In this document: positions 18,328 to 27,123 of the stretch, one piece after another
How the letters are laid out: each line of letters opens with the position of its first letter
How positions within the stretch are numbered: the first letter of the stretch is position 1
Origin: Thalassobaculum fulvum
GTDB lineage: Bacteria; Pseudomonadota; Alphaproteobacteria; Thalassobaculales; Thalassobaculaceae
Length of the DNA stretch: 64,000 nt
Reading direction: 5' to 3'
Assembly (NCBI RefSeq): GCF_014652915.1
Contig: NZ_BMZS01000010.1
Span: 1 to 64,000, forward strand
Program-made: the position numbers and the translations under genes
Notes under the pieces: generated by a model
The model's input: only the letters and a program-made list of their open reading frames with translations
Database searches by the model: none
Told to the model about the DNA's origin: nothing

Positions 18328-19188
18328 TTATATGGTGTCGCCGGGGCCGGTCTCGGAGTCCCGCCGGCCGATCGGGTAGCGGCCCGCGTCATCGCGCCAC
18401 GGCTGCAGCAGCATGCGGTCGAGCCGGAGCTCGCGCGGGTCGCGGAACTGCTCGATGCCGATCGTCATGGCGTCGTGCCCGGCCCGCGGTTGGGCCCGGT
18501 AGGTACCGAACAAACGGTCCCACCACGGCAGGTTGAAGCCGAAATTGCTGTTGGTCTCGGCCGGGATCACGGAGTGGTGGACCCGGTGCATGTCCGGGGT
18601 CACGACGATCCAGCGCAGCACCCGGTCGAGCGCCGCCGGGATGCGGACATTGCCGTGGTTGAACAGCGAGCTGGCGTTCAGCACGACCTCGAACAGCAGC
18701 ACCGCGAGCGGCGGCGCCCCGAGAGCGGCCACTACCGCCAGCTTCAGGACCATCGACAGGGCGATCTCGACCGGATGGAAGCGGATCCCGGTGGTGGTGT
18801 CGAACTCCAGGTCGGCATGGTGCATGCGGTGCAGCCGCCAGAGTGCCGGAACCGCGTGGAACAGCACGTGCTGGAGATAGATCGCGAGGTCGAGCAGGAC
18901 CACCGCGGCCAGCACCGCCAGCCAGCCCGGAAGCGCCAGGGTCGCGAACAGCCCCCAGCCGCGCTCCTCGGCCAGGACCGCGACGCCGACCGCGGTCACG
19001 GGGAACAGCAGCCGGACCACCAGGCTGTCGATCACCACGATGCCGAGGTTGCCCGGCCAGCGGGTCGTCCGGCCGATCGCCGGTCGCCGCCTCGGTGCCG
19101 CCAGTTCCGCCAGGGCCATGACGACCAGCACCGAGGCGAAGACGCCGAGGCGGACCAGCGATTCGTGCTGCATCGTCACTTCAGTCAT
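18328..19188 (-). CDS. sterol desaturase / fatty acid hydroxylase family membrane protein
   Basis: A 286-residue integral membrane di-iron enzyme of the fatty-acid-hydroxylase superfamily. Three to five hydrophobic segments occupy the first 170 residues. The histidine clusters that bind two irons are present: HVLFH, HRMHH, NHGN and HRVHHSVIP. These enzymes hydroxylate or desaturate lipids, but the substrate cannot be read. The ATG at 19186-19188 is preferred (GGATGGAAC upstream); another is 15 bases downstream. It lies 33 bases upstream of trxC on the same strand, so cotranscription is likely. Confidence 0.85.
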   Translation of the reverse strand: MTEVTMQHESLVRLGVFASVLVVMALAELAAPRRRPAIGRTTRWPGNLGIVVIDSLVVRLLFPVTAVGVAVLAEERGWGLFATLALPGWLAVLAAVVLLDLAIYLQHVLFHAVPALWRLHRMHHADLEFDTTTGIRFHPVEIALSMVLKLAVVAALGAPPLAVLLFEVVLNASSLFNHGNVRIPAALDRVLRWIVVTPDMHRVHHSVIPAETNSNFGFNLPWWDRLFGTYRAQPRAGHDAMTIGIEQFRDPRELRLDRMLLQPWRDDAGRYPIGRRDSETGPGDTI

Positions 19189-19355
19189 CGTCGTTCCATC
19201 CGCAATCGCCGCCGCGAACCGTGTCCGCCTGCCCCGCCGTACCGCAGTCCGCGTGGGGGCCGGCGACGGCAAGCCCGTACTTCCCGTATATGCGCAACGC
19301 TTCATTAATGATCTGACGATATTGGTCGCCGGGGGACAACTCTTGGGGACGCAAC

Positions 19356-20717
19356 ATGCCCGATGCCGGTGCCACTACCGCGCCCGTTCAACTGATCGAA
19401 CTCGACGCCGAAGAGCGTCGCATGCTGGTCGAGTTCATGGCCGCCGCCGAGACCCGCCTCGGCGGGATCCTCGATCTGTTCTACGAGCGGATCCTCAAGA
19501 TACCCGAACTCGCGGCGATGTTCGCGACCAAGGAGCTGGTCCGGCATGCGCGCGACGCGCAGATGGCGCACTGGAAGCGGATGTTCCGGGACGCCGATTC
19601 CGCCGACTACCGGGCCTCGGTCGAGCGGATCGGACGCACGCACAACCGGCTCGGGCTCGAGCCCGGCTGGTACATCGACGGCTACGCGATGGTGACGACC
19701 CACCTGCACGCCTTGGCGCTGGAGATCTGCACGTCGCGCTGGAAGCCGGCGGCGGCCCGGCACAAGGCGACCGTCATGATCCGGGCGATCGACAAGCTGG
19801 TGTTCACCGACATGAAGCTGGTGATCGGCGTCTACCTCGCCGAGCAGGGCGAGGGCTACAAGCGCCGGCTGGCCGACATCTCCGGTCAGTTCGACGCGTC
19901 GGTGACCGAGTTCGCGGATTCGGTCAGCGATGCGACGGACCTGCTCCAGCGGAGCGCCGACGATCTCGGCCGCACCGCCCGCGAGGCCCAGTCGCTGGCA
20001 ATGGAGGCGAGCGAGAGCGCGAGCGATACCAGCGTCAACGTGCAGGCCATCTCGGGGGCCACTGAAGAGCTCGCCGCGTCGGTCGGCGAGATCGCCGGGC
20101 AGGTGGCCAACGCGTCCAGCGAGACCGACGGGGTGGTCGGGCTGGTGTCGGACGCGGCCGGGACGGTCTCGACCCTGACGGAGACCGCCGACGAGATCAG
20201 CGGGGTGGTCCGGTTGATCCAGGACATCGCCGAGCAGACCAACCTGCTGGCCCTGAACGCCACCATCGAGGCCGCCCGGGCGGGCGAAGCCGGCAAGGGT
20301 TTCGCGGTGGTCGCCGGCGAGGTCAAGTCGCTGGCGCAGCAGACCGCCAGGGCGACCGAGGGGATCACCGGTCAGGTCGGGCGGATACAGCAGGCGTCCT
20401 CCGACACCCACAAGGCGATCTCGTCGATCCAGGGCGCGATCGCGAGCCTTCAGGGCATGTCGCAGGCGATCGCCGCGGCGGTCGAGCAGCAGCGGGCCAC
20501 GACCGAGGAGATCACCCGCAACCTGAGCCAGGCGTCCGAGGGCACCAGCCACGTCTCGACGGCGGCGAGCTCGGTGCGCCAGACCTCCGAGCGGACGCTG
20601 ACGGCCGCCGATCAGGTGGCCGGCGCCGCCTCGTCGCTGCTCGATGAGATGACCACCCTCAAGCAGCGTTCCCAGGTGTTCGTGGAACAGATCCGGACCA
20701 TCGATCGCTGCAGCTAG
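19356..20717 (+). CDS. globin-coupled chemoreceptor (soluble, HemAT-like)
   Basis: A 453-residue methyl-accepting chemotaxis protein with a sensor globin (about 10-170) in place of the usual periplasmic domain. The proximal heme ligand is His96 in [20 protein letters not shown], a signature of globin-coupled sensors. No membrane helix and no HAMP domain are visible, so it is cytoplasmic. The signalling hairpin tip, [20 protein letters not shown] with FAVVAGEV, lies at about 290-330. It should report oxygen (or NO) to CheA/CheW. It overlaps the 3' end of the convergent hmuV-like gene by 59 bases. Confidence 0.93.
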
Positions 20718-21549
20718 GCCGGCCGACCGGTCCCGGAACCCCCGTCCCCGGGCGACCGTCCCGGGCGCCGAGCTGGACGATCAGCGGACGGTCGCCGGCC
20801 GGGTGCGCGACGACCGCGGCGTCGATCTCGAAGACCGACGACAACCGACCCGGCGTGAGCCCCTCGAGCGGGCTGCCGTCGTACACCAGCCGGCCGGCCT
20901 GCAGGATCAGCAGCCGGTCGGCGTACTGCGCCGCCAGGTTGAGGTCGTGGATGATCGCGAAGGCCAGGCCGCCGGCGCGGGCGAAGTCCCGGGCGACCGA
21001 CATCAGCCGGTGCTGATGGGCCGGATCCAGGCCGGTCGTCGGTTCGTCCAGCAGCAGCGCCTTGGGGCCGTCGTCAGCCACCGGCGCGGCCAGCTGCGCC
21101 AGGCAGCGCGCCAGGTGGACCCGCTGCCGCTCGCCGCCCGACAGGCTCGGCACCAGCCGGTCGCGCAACCCCTCGATGCCGGCCGTGCGCATGGCGGCCC
21201 CGGTCGCCGCCCGGTCCGCCGACGCCTCGGCGGTGCCGCGGAACGGCGTGCGGCCGAGCCCGACCACTTCCTCGACGGTGAAGTGGAACTGCAGCGTCGA
21301 GGACTGCGGCAGCACCGCCCGGCGGCGGGCGAGCGCCGCGGCCGGCCAGGCCGCGATCGGCCGGCCGGCGAACTCCACGGTGCCGGCCGACGCCGTCCGC
21401 TCGCCGGCGAGCGCGCCCAGCAGGGTGGACTTGCCGGAACCGTTCGGCCCCAGCACCACCGTCAGCTCGCCGGGATCGAGCCGGAGGCTCACATTGCGGA
21501 GCAGCCATTTGCCGTCAACGCGGATACCGAGATCGCAGGCGGTCAGCAC
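20659..21549 (-). CDS. hmuV: heme ABC transporter ATP-binding protein
   Basis: A 296-residue ABC ATPase with Walker [10 protein letters not shown], signature LSGGERQRV, Walker [13 protein letters not shown] and the H-loop IIHDLNL. The Q-loop LPQSST and the partner genes identify it as HmuV of heme import. I start it at the GTG at 21549, overlapping the hmuU stop by seven bases with a GGGGGGTG ribosome-binding site; an upstream GTG at 21588 is possible. About 35 glycine/proline-rich residues at the C-terminus (from LGARDGRPG) read across the antisense 3' end of the chemoreceptor gene and look non-homologous. Confidence 0.9.
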
Positions 21550-22646
21550 GGCGTCACCCCCCAGTGCCGGCGACGCCGGACCAGCCACGCGAAGAACGGC
21601 CCGCCCAGCAGGGCGGTGACCACGCCGACCGGCAACTCGGCCGGCAGCGCCACGGTGCGCGCCGCAAGGTCGGCGGCCAGCAGCAGGGCGGCCCCGGCCA
21701 TCATCGAGCCGGGCAGCACGAAGCGGTGGTCGGGGCCGGTCAGCAGCCGCACGATGTGCGGCACCACCAGCCCGATGAAGCCGATGGTCCCGCAGGCCGC
21801 GACCGCGCCGCCGACCGCGACCGCGCAGAGCGCGATCGCCAGCCCGGTCACCGTCCGGGTCGAGACCCCCAGGTGCATCGCCTCGCGCTCGCCCAGCAGC
21901 AGGGCGTTCAGCGGCCGGGCCAGGGCCGGCAGCGCGACCAGCGGAACCAGCATGACCGCAACGGCCGGCAGTACCGCCGGCCAGGTGGCGCCGGCCAGGC
22001 TGCCGAGCAGCCAGAACGACAGGTCGCGCAGCTGCTGCTCATCGCTGACGAAGACCAGAAAGCCGATGCCGGCCTGGGCGACGGCGTTGACGGCGATGCC
22101 GGCGAGCAGGGTGGTGGCCGGGTGGGTCTGGCCTGCGACCGTCCCGATCCGCCAGACCGCCATGGTGCCGGCCAGCCCGCCGAAGAAGGCGGCCGCCGGC
22201 AGCGCATAGGGCCGGGCCGCGGCGTCGATCCAGGCGAGTCCGTGGGCCCCCAGGACGATGGTGGCGACCGCCGCCAGCGCCGCCGAACTGGACACGCCGA
22301 TCAGCCCGGGGTCGGCCAGCGGGTTGCGGAACAGGCCCTGCATGACGGTTCCGGCGGCCCCCAGCGAGGCACCGACCAGGACCGCGAGCAGCAGGCGCGG
22401 CAGCCGGATCGACCAGAACACCAGCGCATGGCCGGGCTCGACCGCCTGGCCGCCGTCGAGCCCGAGCGGGGCGGCCAGCAGCCGCATCACCTGGATCGGC
22501 GGGATCGCGACGGCGCCGACCCCGGCCGACAGGATGCCGGCCGCCAGCAACGCCAGCAGGCAGGAAGCCAGCACGACCCGAGCCCGGCTCTCCCGCGCGG
22601 ATCGCCAGGCGGGACGCGGTGCCGCGGTGTCGGCCACCGAGCTCAT
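21543..22646 (-). CDS. hmuU: heme ABC transporter permease (FecCD family)
   Basis: A 367-residue permease of the iron/heme FecCD family. It has many membrane helices with motifs [19 protein letters not shown] and [22 protein letters not shown] near residues 75-125, then [20 protein letters not shown] and an [20 protein letters not shown] segment. It forms the inner-membrane channel with HmuV. The start overlaps hmuT by four bases and the stop overlaps hmuV, consistent with one transcript hmuTUV. Confidence 0.92.
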
Positions 22647-23527
22647 CGCGTCCCCGGCAGGTCGGTCGCCGGATGCAGCGCGTGGGCGAGCGAGGCGACG
22701 GCGCTGCCGACCCGCGGGCCGAAGCCGAGCAGCAGCAGCGCGTCCATCACCACCAGCCGGCGGTCGCGGCCGGCCGGGGTCGGCCGGACGTCGGGCCGGG
22801 CCAGGATCGCCTCGGGGCCGCCCAGCAGGTCGGCGGTACGGGTGGTGACCAGGACCACGTCGGGGGCGGCGGCGACCGCCGCCTCCGGCGAGATCGGCTT
22901 GTAGCCGGCATAGCCGTCGATCGCATAGATCCCGCCGGCCGCGGCGATGATGCCGGCGGCCGCCGTGCCGGTGCCGGCGGCGAGCGGCGCGCCGCGCCCG
23001 ATGCTGAGCAGGAACAGCACCCGCGGCTTGTCCGGCAGGGCCTGGGCGGCCGCGGTCAGCCGGGCGACGCTCGGGGCCAGGGTGTCGGCCAGTGCCTCGC
23101 CGGCGCCGGGCACCCCGAGCGTCGCCGCCACCTGGCGGATCTTGTCGGGGACCTGCTCGACGGCGGTCGCCTTGTCGACCACGGCGATCGGCACGCCGGC
23201 GCTGCGGACCTGCTCCAGGACCGGGGCCGGTCCGGCGTCGGCGTCGGCCATGATCAGGTCGGGGGCCAGCGCCAGGATCGGCTCGGCCGACAACGCCCGC
23301 ATGTAGCCGACGTTCGGCAGATTCTGGGCCTCCGCCGGGTACAGGCTGGTGGAGTCGACCGCGACCAGGCGGTCGCCGAGGCCGAGCGCGAACACGGTCT
23401 CGGTGATCGAGCCGCCGAGCGCGACCACGCGCTTCGGCTCGGCGGTCGCCGGCGACGGACGGACCAGGGCGGACGCGGCGGCCGCCAGCAGGAGCAGGCA
23501 GCGGCGCGAGAGGGGACGGGACGGCAT
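22643..23527 (-). CDS. hmuT: heme ABC transporter periplasmic binding protein
   Basis: A 294-residue periplasmic binding protein. A signal peptide (about 1-29: MPSRPLSRRCLLLLAAAASAL then ATA-EPKR) precedes a TroA-like fold that starts RVVALGGSITETVFALGLGD. The NVGYMRALSAEPILALAPDLIM stretch matches HmuT, in which a tyrosine near this position binds heme. It has no lipobox, so it should be soluble in the periplasm. It lies 11 bases downstream of the receptor gene. Confidence 0.9.
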   Translation of the reverse strand: MPSRPLSRRCLLLLAAAASALVRPSPATAEPKRVVALGGSITETVFALGLGDRLVAVDSTSLYPAEAQNLPNVGYMRALSAEPILALAPDLIMADADAGPAPVLEQVRSAGVPIAVVDKATAVEQVPDKIRQVAATLGVPGAGEALADTLAPSVARLTAAAQALPDKPRVLFLLSIGRGAPLAAGTGTAAAGIIAAAGGIYAIDGYAGYKPISPEAAVAAAPDVVLVTTRTADLLGGPEAILARPDVRPTPAGRDRRLVVMDALLLLGFGPRVGSAVASLAHALHPATDLPGTR

Positions 23528-23538
23528 CGCTCGGCCCC

Positions 23539-25686
23539 TCAGAACGCCAGCCGGTAGCCGATCGACGCCTTGTAGTTCCGGCCGGGCTCCGAGACGCCGG
23601 CGTGGACGCGCTCGTAGTCGCGGTCGAAGACGTTGTCGACCCCGAGATTGACCACCACGCCCTTGAGCGTCGGGGCGCTCGGGGCCCATTGCAGGTAGAC
23701 GTCGAACACCGAGTAGCCGGCGCGCTCGTCCGCGGCGTCGTCGACCTTGTCGAAGCGGCCGGCGAACTCGCCCTGGACGCCGATCACCGAGTCGATCTCC
23801 CGGAGCTTCACGCCGACATCGGTGGTGATCGTGTCGGCCTTCAGGATGCCGAGCTTCTCGCCGGTGTCGGTGTCCTCGCCGTCGATCGAGTTGAAGCCGG
23901 CCTTCGCGTAGAACCGCGGGTGGTCGTAGCCGGCCTCGATTTCGACGCCGCTCAACTCGGCCTCCGCGCGGTTGACCGAGGTCGTGGTGCCGGCGTTGCA
24001 CGGCCCGGCGGTCGGCACGAAGCAGCCGGTGGTGGGGCCGCTGGTATTGACCTGGATGTCGATCAGGTTGTCGACCCGCGAATAGTAGTACGAGCCCTTG
24101 ACCCGGAAGGAGTCGCCGCGGCCGATCAGGTCGCGGGCCTGGTAGCCGGCGCCGAACTCGACGGTGTCGGCGGTCTCGGGCTCCAGGTCCGGGTTCGGCA
24201 CGAAGCTGTTGACGGCGGTCACCCCGCCGCCGAGCGGGATCGCGAAGTGGGTGCCGTCCAGGTACAGCTCGTTGAACGACGGCGCCCGGAACGCGCGGCC
24301 GGCGCTCGCGAAGCCGATCAGCCCCGGGACCGGCTCGTACGAGACGCCGAGCTTCGGCGAGACCTCGTCGGCCTCGTTGCCGCTCTCGCCGTCGGCCTCG
24401 GTCTCGAAGTAGTCGAACCGCACGCCGGGAATCACCCGCAGGGTGCCGGGCAGCACGCTGGCGATCTCGAACTCGCCCTGCACGTAGGCGCCGAACAGCG
24501 TTGCGTCGGCGTCCGGTACGCCGTCCTGGGTGCCGTCGCTCGACGCGGTGTCGGACCCGGTCTGGGTGTCGCGGTTGCCGTCGACGCCATAGACCAGGGT
24601 GAGGCGGGTGCCTTCGGCGACCGCCAGGCGGGTCCGGTTGCTGACGTCGAAGCCCACCGACTCGACCGTCTGCTTGCTGGTGGAGCCGTCGGTCGGGTTC
24701 TCTTCCTTGTCCGAGGTCTCCGCGAAGTAGAGCTGGGCGTCCAGGTCGACCCAGCCGGCGAACGACGGGGTCCAGTTCACCCGGGTGCTGACCGTGTCGT
24801 TGCGGATGGTCTTGTCGACCAGCGGCGTGGTCGAGCCGACCGCGTTGCCGTCCTGGCCGTTATCGGGCTCGACCGCGTCGTTCTTGAAGCCGAGATAGGA
24901 GAGCGTCAGCTCGACGCCGTCGCCGAACCGGGCCTTGCCCTTGACCAGGCCGGTGAGGATGTCGTCCTCGGAATCCAGGTCCTGGCCGTTGCCGAGCCGG
25001 ATGTCGCCGGAGGCGCGGCGGGTCACCGCGCCGACCACCTCGGTGTCCTTGCTCGGTCGGCCGGCGGCGCTCAGGCTGGTGAGGAACTCGTCGTTCACCC
25101 CCTGGTAGCCGACCTTGACCCGACCGCCGACGGTCTCGTCGGGCGCCAGCAGGTCGGCGGCGTCCAGGGTCCGGAACGACAGCACGCCGCCGATCGCGCC
25201 GCTGCCGTACAGCGACGATGCGGGACCGCGCAGCGCCTCGGCGCCGCCGATCATCTCCGGGTCCAGGAAGAACCGGCCGTCGTGGCCGGAGACGAAGTTC
25301 TGCCGGGTGCCGTCGATCCGGACCTGGACGTTCTCGCCCTCGAAGCCCCGGATGCTCGGGACCTGGCCGGTGCGGCGCGGGCCGCCCTCGAAGAACACGC
25401 CCGGGGTCGACCGGAACAGGTCGCCGGTGGCCGACGGGTCCTCGCGGTCGATCTGGTCGCGCTCGATCACCGTCACCATGCCCGGATAGGAGAAGGCCGG
25501 GCCGGGGCTGCGGGTCGCGCTGACGCTGATCTCATCGAGCGCGAGACTGGCCGGCGACGCGGGCGCCTCCGTGGCCGGTGTGGTGGCGGGGCTACCGCCA
25601 GCGGACTGCGCCGACGCCGTTCCGGAACCGAGTGCCGTGCCGGCGAGTAGCGCGGTCACCATTGCCGCGCGCGTGATCGGGTGCAT
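23539..25686 (-). CDS. TonB-dependent heme/hemoglobin receptor
   Basis: A 715-residue outer-membrane receptor. A signal peptide (about 1-27) precedes a TonB box-like segment (LALDEISVSATRS) and a plug domain with FFEGGPRRTGQVPSIRGFEGENVQVRIDG-type repeats; the rest is a 22-strand barrel. Heme-receptor signatures FRAP (GRAFRAPSFNELY) and NPDL (FVPNPDLEPETA) are both present at about 440-480. It ends in the aromatic FRLAF-like sequence required for barrel assembly (ASIGYRLAF). It leads the leftward hmuTUV operon under a Fur-type site. No tonB or exbBD is in this window. Confidence 0.92.
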   Translation of the reverse strand: MHPITRAAMVTALLAGTALGSGTASAQSAGGSPATTPATEAPASPASLALDEISVSATRSPGPAFSYPGMVTVIERDQIDREDPSATGDLFRSTPGVFFEGGPRRTGQVPSIRGFEGENVQVRIDGTRQNFVSGHDGRFFLDPEMIGGAEALRGPASSLYGSGAIGGVLSFRTLDAADLLAPDETVGGRVKVGYQGVNDEFLTSLSAAGRPSKDTEVVGAVTRRASGDIRLGNGQDLDSEDDILTGLVKGKARFGDGVELTLSYLGFKNDAVEPDNGQDGNAVGSTTPLVDKTIRNDTVSTRVNWTPSFAGWVDLDAQLYFAETSDKEENPTDGSTSKQTVESVGFDVSNRTRLAVAEGTRLTLVYGVDGNRDTQTGSDTASSDGTQDGVPDADATLFGAYVQGEFEIASVLPGTLRVIPGVRFDYFETEADGESGNEADEVSPKLGVSYEPVPGLIGFASAGRAFRAPSFNELYLDGTHFAIPLGGGVTAVNSFVPNPDLEPETADTVEFGAGYQARDLIGRGDSFRVKGSYYYSRVDNLIDIQVNTSGPTTGCFVPTAGPCNAGTTTSVNRAEAELSGVEIEAGYDHPRFYAKAGFNSIDGEDTDTGEKLGILKADTITTDVGVKLREIDSVIGVQGEFAGRFDKVDDAADERAGYSVFDVYLQWAPSAPTLKGVVVNLGVDNVFDRDYERVHAGVSEPGRNYKASIGYRLAF

Positions 25687-25745
25687 GTCGAACCCCCTCC
25701 GAATCCCTGACGGTGGGCGGCGCTCTCGCCGCCTGTTCGGGCTGG

Positions 25746-25774
25746 ATAAGAATGCGAGTCATTCTCAGTTGCAA
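25746..25774 (-). promoter_or_regulatory. heme-operon promoter overlapped by a Fur-type operator
   Basis: Reading on the minus strand, TTGCAA (25769-25774) and TCTTAT (25746-25751) are spaced by 17 bases and look like -35 and -10 elements. The dyad AGAATG-N5-CATTCT (25749-25765) lies between them and resembles a Fur/iron-response box, so repression by iron would block both this promoter and the divergent monooxygenase. The whole AT-rich patch is unique in the gap 25687-25859. Confidence 0.6.
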
Positions 25775-25859
25775 TAGAAAATCGTCGAGGTATCGTGCCG
25801 CCGAACGTTCAACGGGGGTCGGCCGGCTGTGCCGTGCCGGCCCGGATCAGGAGGAACCG

Positions 25860-26168
25860 ATGTTCATCGCGATGAATCGTTTCAGGGTGGCGCAGGGGCG
25901 CGAGGCCGAGTTCGAGACGGTGTGGCGGGAGCGCGACACGCAGCTCGACACCGTGCCGGGCTTCCAGGCCTTCCACCTGCTGCGCGGGCCCGCGGCCGAG
26001 GACCACACGCTGTACTCCTCCCACACGGTCTGGGAATCGCGCGCTGCGTTCGAAGACTGGACCAGATCGGAGGCGTTCCGGGCGGCCCATCGCAATGCCG
26101 GCAGCCACAAGGGCCTGTATCTCGGTCACCCGCAGTTCGAGGGCTTCGAGGCCGTCCTCGCCCTGTAG
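25860..26168 (+). CDS. IsdG/HmoA-like heme-degrading monooxygenase (ABM domain)
   Basis: A 102-residue antibiotic-biosynthesis-monooxygenase fold protein that likely opens heme to release iron in the cytoplasm. Asn6, Trp67 and His77 occupy the positions of the catalytic Asn-Trp-His triad of IsdG-type heme oxygenases (Asn7/Trp67/His77 in IsdG). Other features are the MFIAMNRFRV start, PGFQAFHLLRGP and SSHTVWESRAAFEDW. The ribosome-binding site is AGGAGGA five bases before the ATG. It is divergent from the heme receptor across a Fur-type box, so heme import and breakdown would be induced together. General ABM quinol monooxygenase activity is the alternative. Confidence 0.82.
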   Translation: MFIAMNRFRVAQGREAEFETVWRERDTQLDTVPGFQAFHLLRGPAAEDHTLYSSHTVWESRAAFEDWTRSEAFRAAHRNAGSHKGLYLGHPQFEGFEAVLAL

Positions 26169-26172
26169 GGCG

Positions 26173-26192
26173 GCCGCCGGTCAGCCGGCGGC
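26173..26192. terminator. hairpin between convergent genes
   Basis: GCCGCCGG-TCAG-CCGGCGGC is a perfect 8-bp stem with a four-base loop. The loop includes the stop codon of the YdjC gene (26181-26183) and lies four bases after the stop of the monooxygenase. There is no T-run, so an intrinsic terminator is uncertain, but it could work with Rho or in both directions. Confidence 0.4.
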
Positions 26193-27044
26193 GGGACCGC
26201 GCACCAGCTGAAGCCCGTGCTGGTCGAGCAGCGCGGCGAAGCGGTCGCCGGCGAGGAACCGGAGTTCGTCCGCGCGCGCGGCCACGACCGGGTCGCGGCG
26301 GGCCAGCACGTCGTCGGGCTCGCCGGCGTGGCACATCACCAGCGGGCGGGGGCCGGAGTGGCGCAGGTAGGCGTCGAAATCGGCCTCCGCCGAGCGCTCC
26401 GGGCGGAACGAGGTGACGCCGGCGAAACCGCGGTTGCCCGGAATGCCGCTGCGGACCGCCTGCCGGTGCAGCGACCGGGCGAGGGCGGCGATCGCCAGGG
26501 CGCGCGAGGCGTCCACCCGCCGCCGCAGGATGCGCGCCGTGGGCTCGACGCAGGACCGCAGCCAGGTGTGCCGCGGGTCGAGCCGGCCGTCGAACTGGTC
26601 CAGCACGACGCCGCGGATCACCGGCAGCACGTGGACGTGCTGGTGGCCGTCCAGGAAATCCGGCTGCCGGCCGGTCGCCGCTTCGAACGCGTCCAGCTGC
26701 CGGGCGATCTCGCCGGCGATTTCGTCGCGGTCCAGGCGGCCGGTGTGGGCCAGGCGGATCAGCCGGCCGAGGGGCGGCAGCCGACCGCCCGGGGCCAGCC
26801 GCGGCATCGGCCCGAGCGGCGCGTGGTCGGTCAGGGTCAGGTGCAGCCCGACGCCGATCCGGTCCGCCACTTCGGCGAGTTGCGGCGCCTCGTCGCGCCA
26901 TTCCGGGAACACCGTCATGCAGCTGGTCGCCGACAGCCGCCCGGCGGCGGCCAGCGCCCTGATGCCGCGGCCGACTCCCGGCGAGATGCCGTAGTCGTCG
27001 GCACACAGGACCAGGGGCTTGGGGGGTGGAGGGTTGACCTGCAT
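26181..27044 (-). CDS. YdjC/ChbG-type carbohydrate deacetylase
   Basis: A 287-residue YdjC-family deacetylase, with Asp16-Asp17 of CADDYGISPG, HLTLTDHAPL and DGHQHVHVLP supplying metal ligands. Relatives deacetylate chito-oligosaccharides (ChbG) or act in hopanoid lipid pathways (HpnK). No hopanoid gene is in view, whereas a glycosyltransferase/flippase set is divergent 80 bases away, so an envelope glycan or glycolipid substrate is more plausible. The frame stays open upstream only because it shadows the glycosyltransferase; the ATG at 27042-27044 gives the family length. Confidence 0.82.
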   Translation of the reverse strand: MQVNPPPPKPLVLCADDYGISPGVGRGIRALAAAGRLSATSCMTVFPEWRDEAPQLAEVADRIGVGLHLTLTDHAPLGPMPRLAPGGRLPPLGRLIRLAHTGRLDRDEIAGEIARQLDAFEAATGRQPDFLDGHQHVHVLPVIRGVVLDQFDGRLDPRHTWLRSCVEPTARILRRRVDASRALAIAALARSLHRQAVRSGIPGNRGFAGVTSFRPERSAEADFDAYLRHSGPRPLVMCHAGEPDDVLARRDPVVAARADELRFLAGDRFAALLDQHGLQLVRGPAAG

Positions 27045-27123
27045 GTGACTTGCGCGCGGTGTCGGGAAGGAGGATAGGAAGCCGACGAGACGTTGTCGCG
27101 GGCTCAATGCTTCCGCCGGCCGG

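Noticed and set aside
15523-19308. A 1261-codon open frame across the P-type ATPase, trxC and desaturase
   Set aside because: It crosses three well-supported genes in another register and has a low-complexity Arg/Gly/Ala composition, as expected from GC-rich shadows.
26181-27044. YdjC gene as HpnK of hopanoid biosynthesis
   Set aside because: No squalene-hopene cyclase or other hpn gene is present; the neighbours are envelope-glycan genes.
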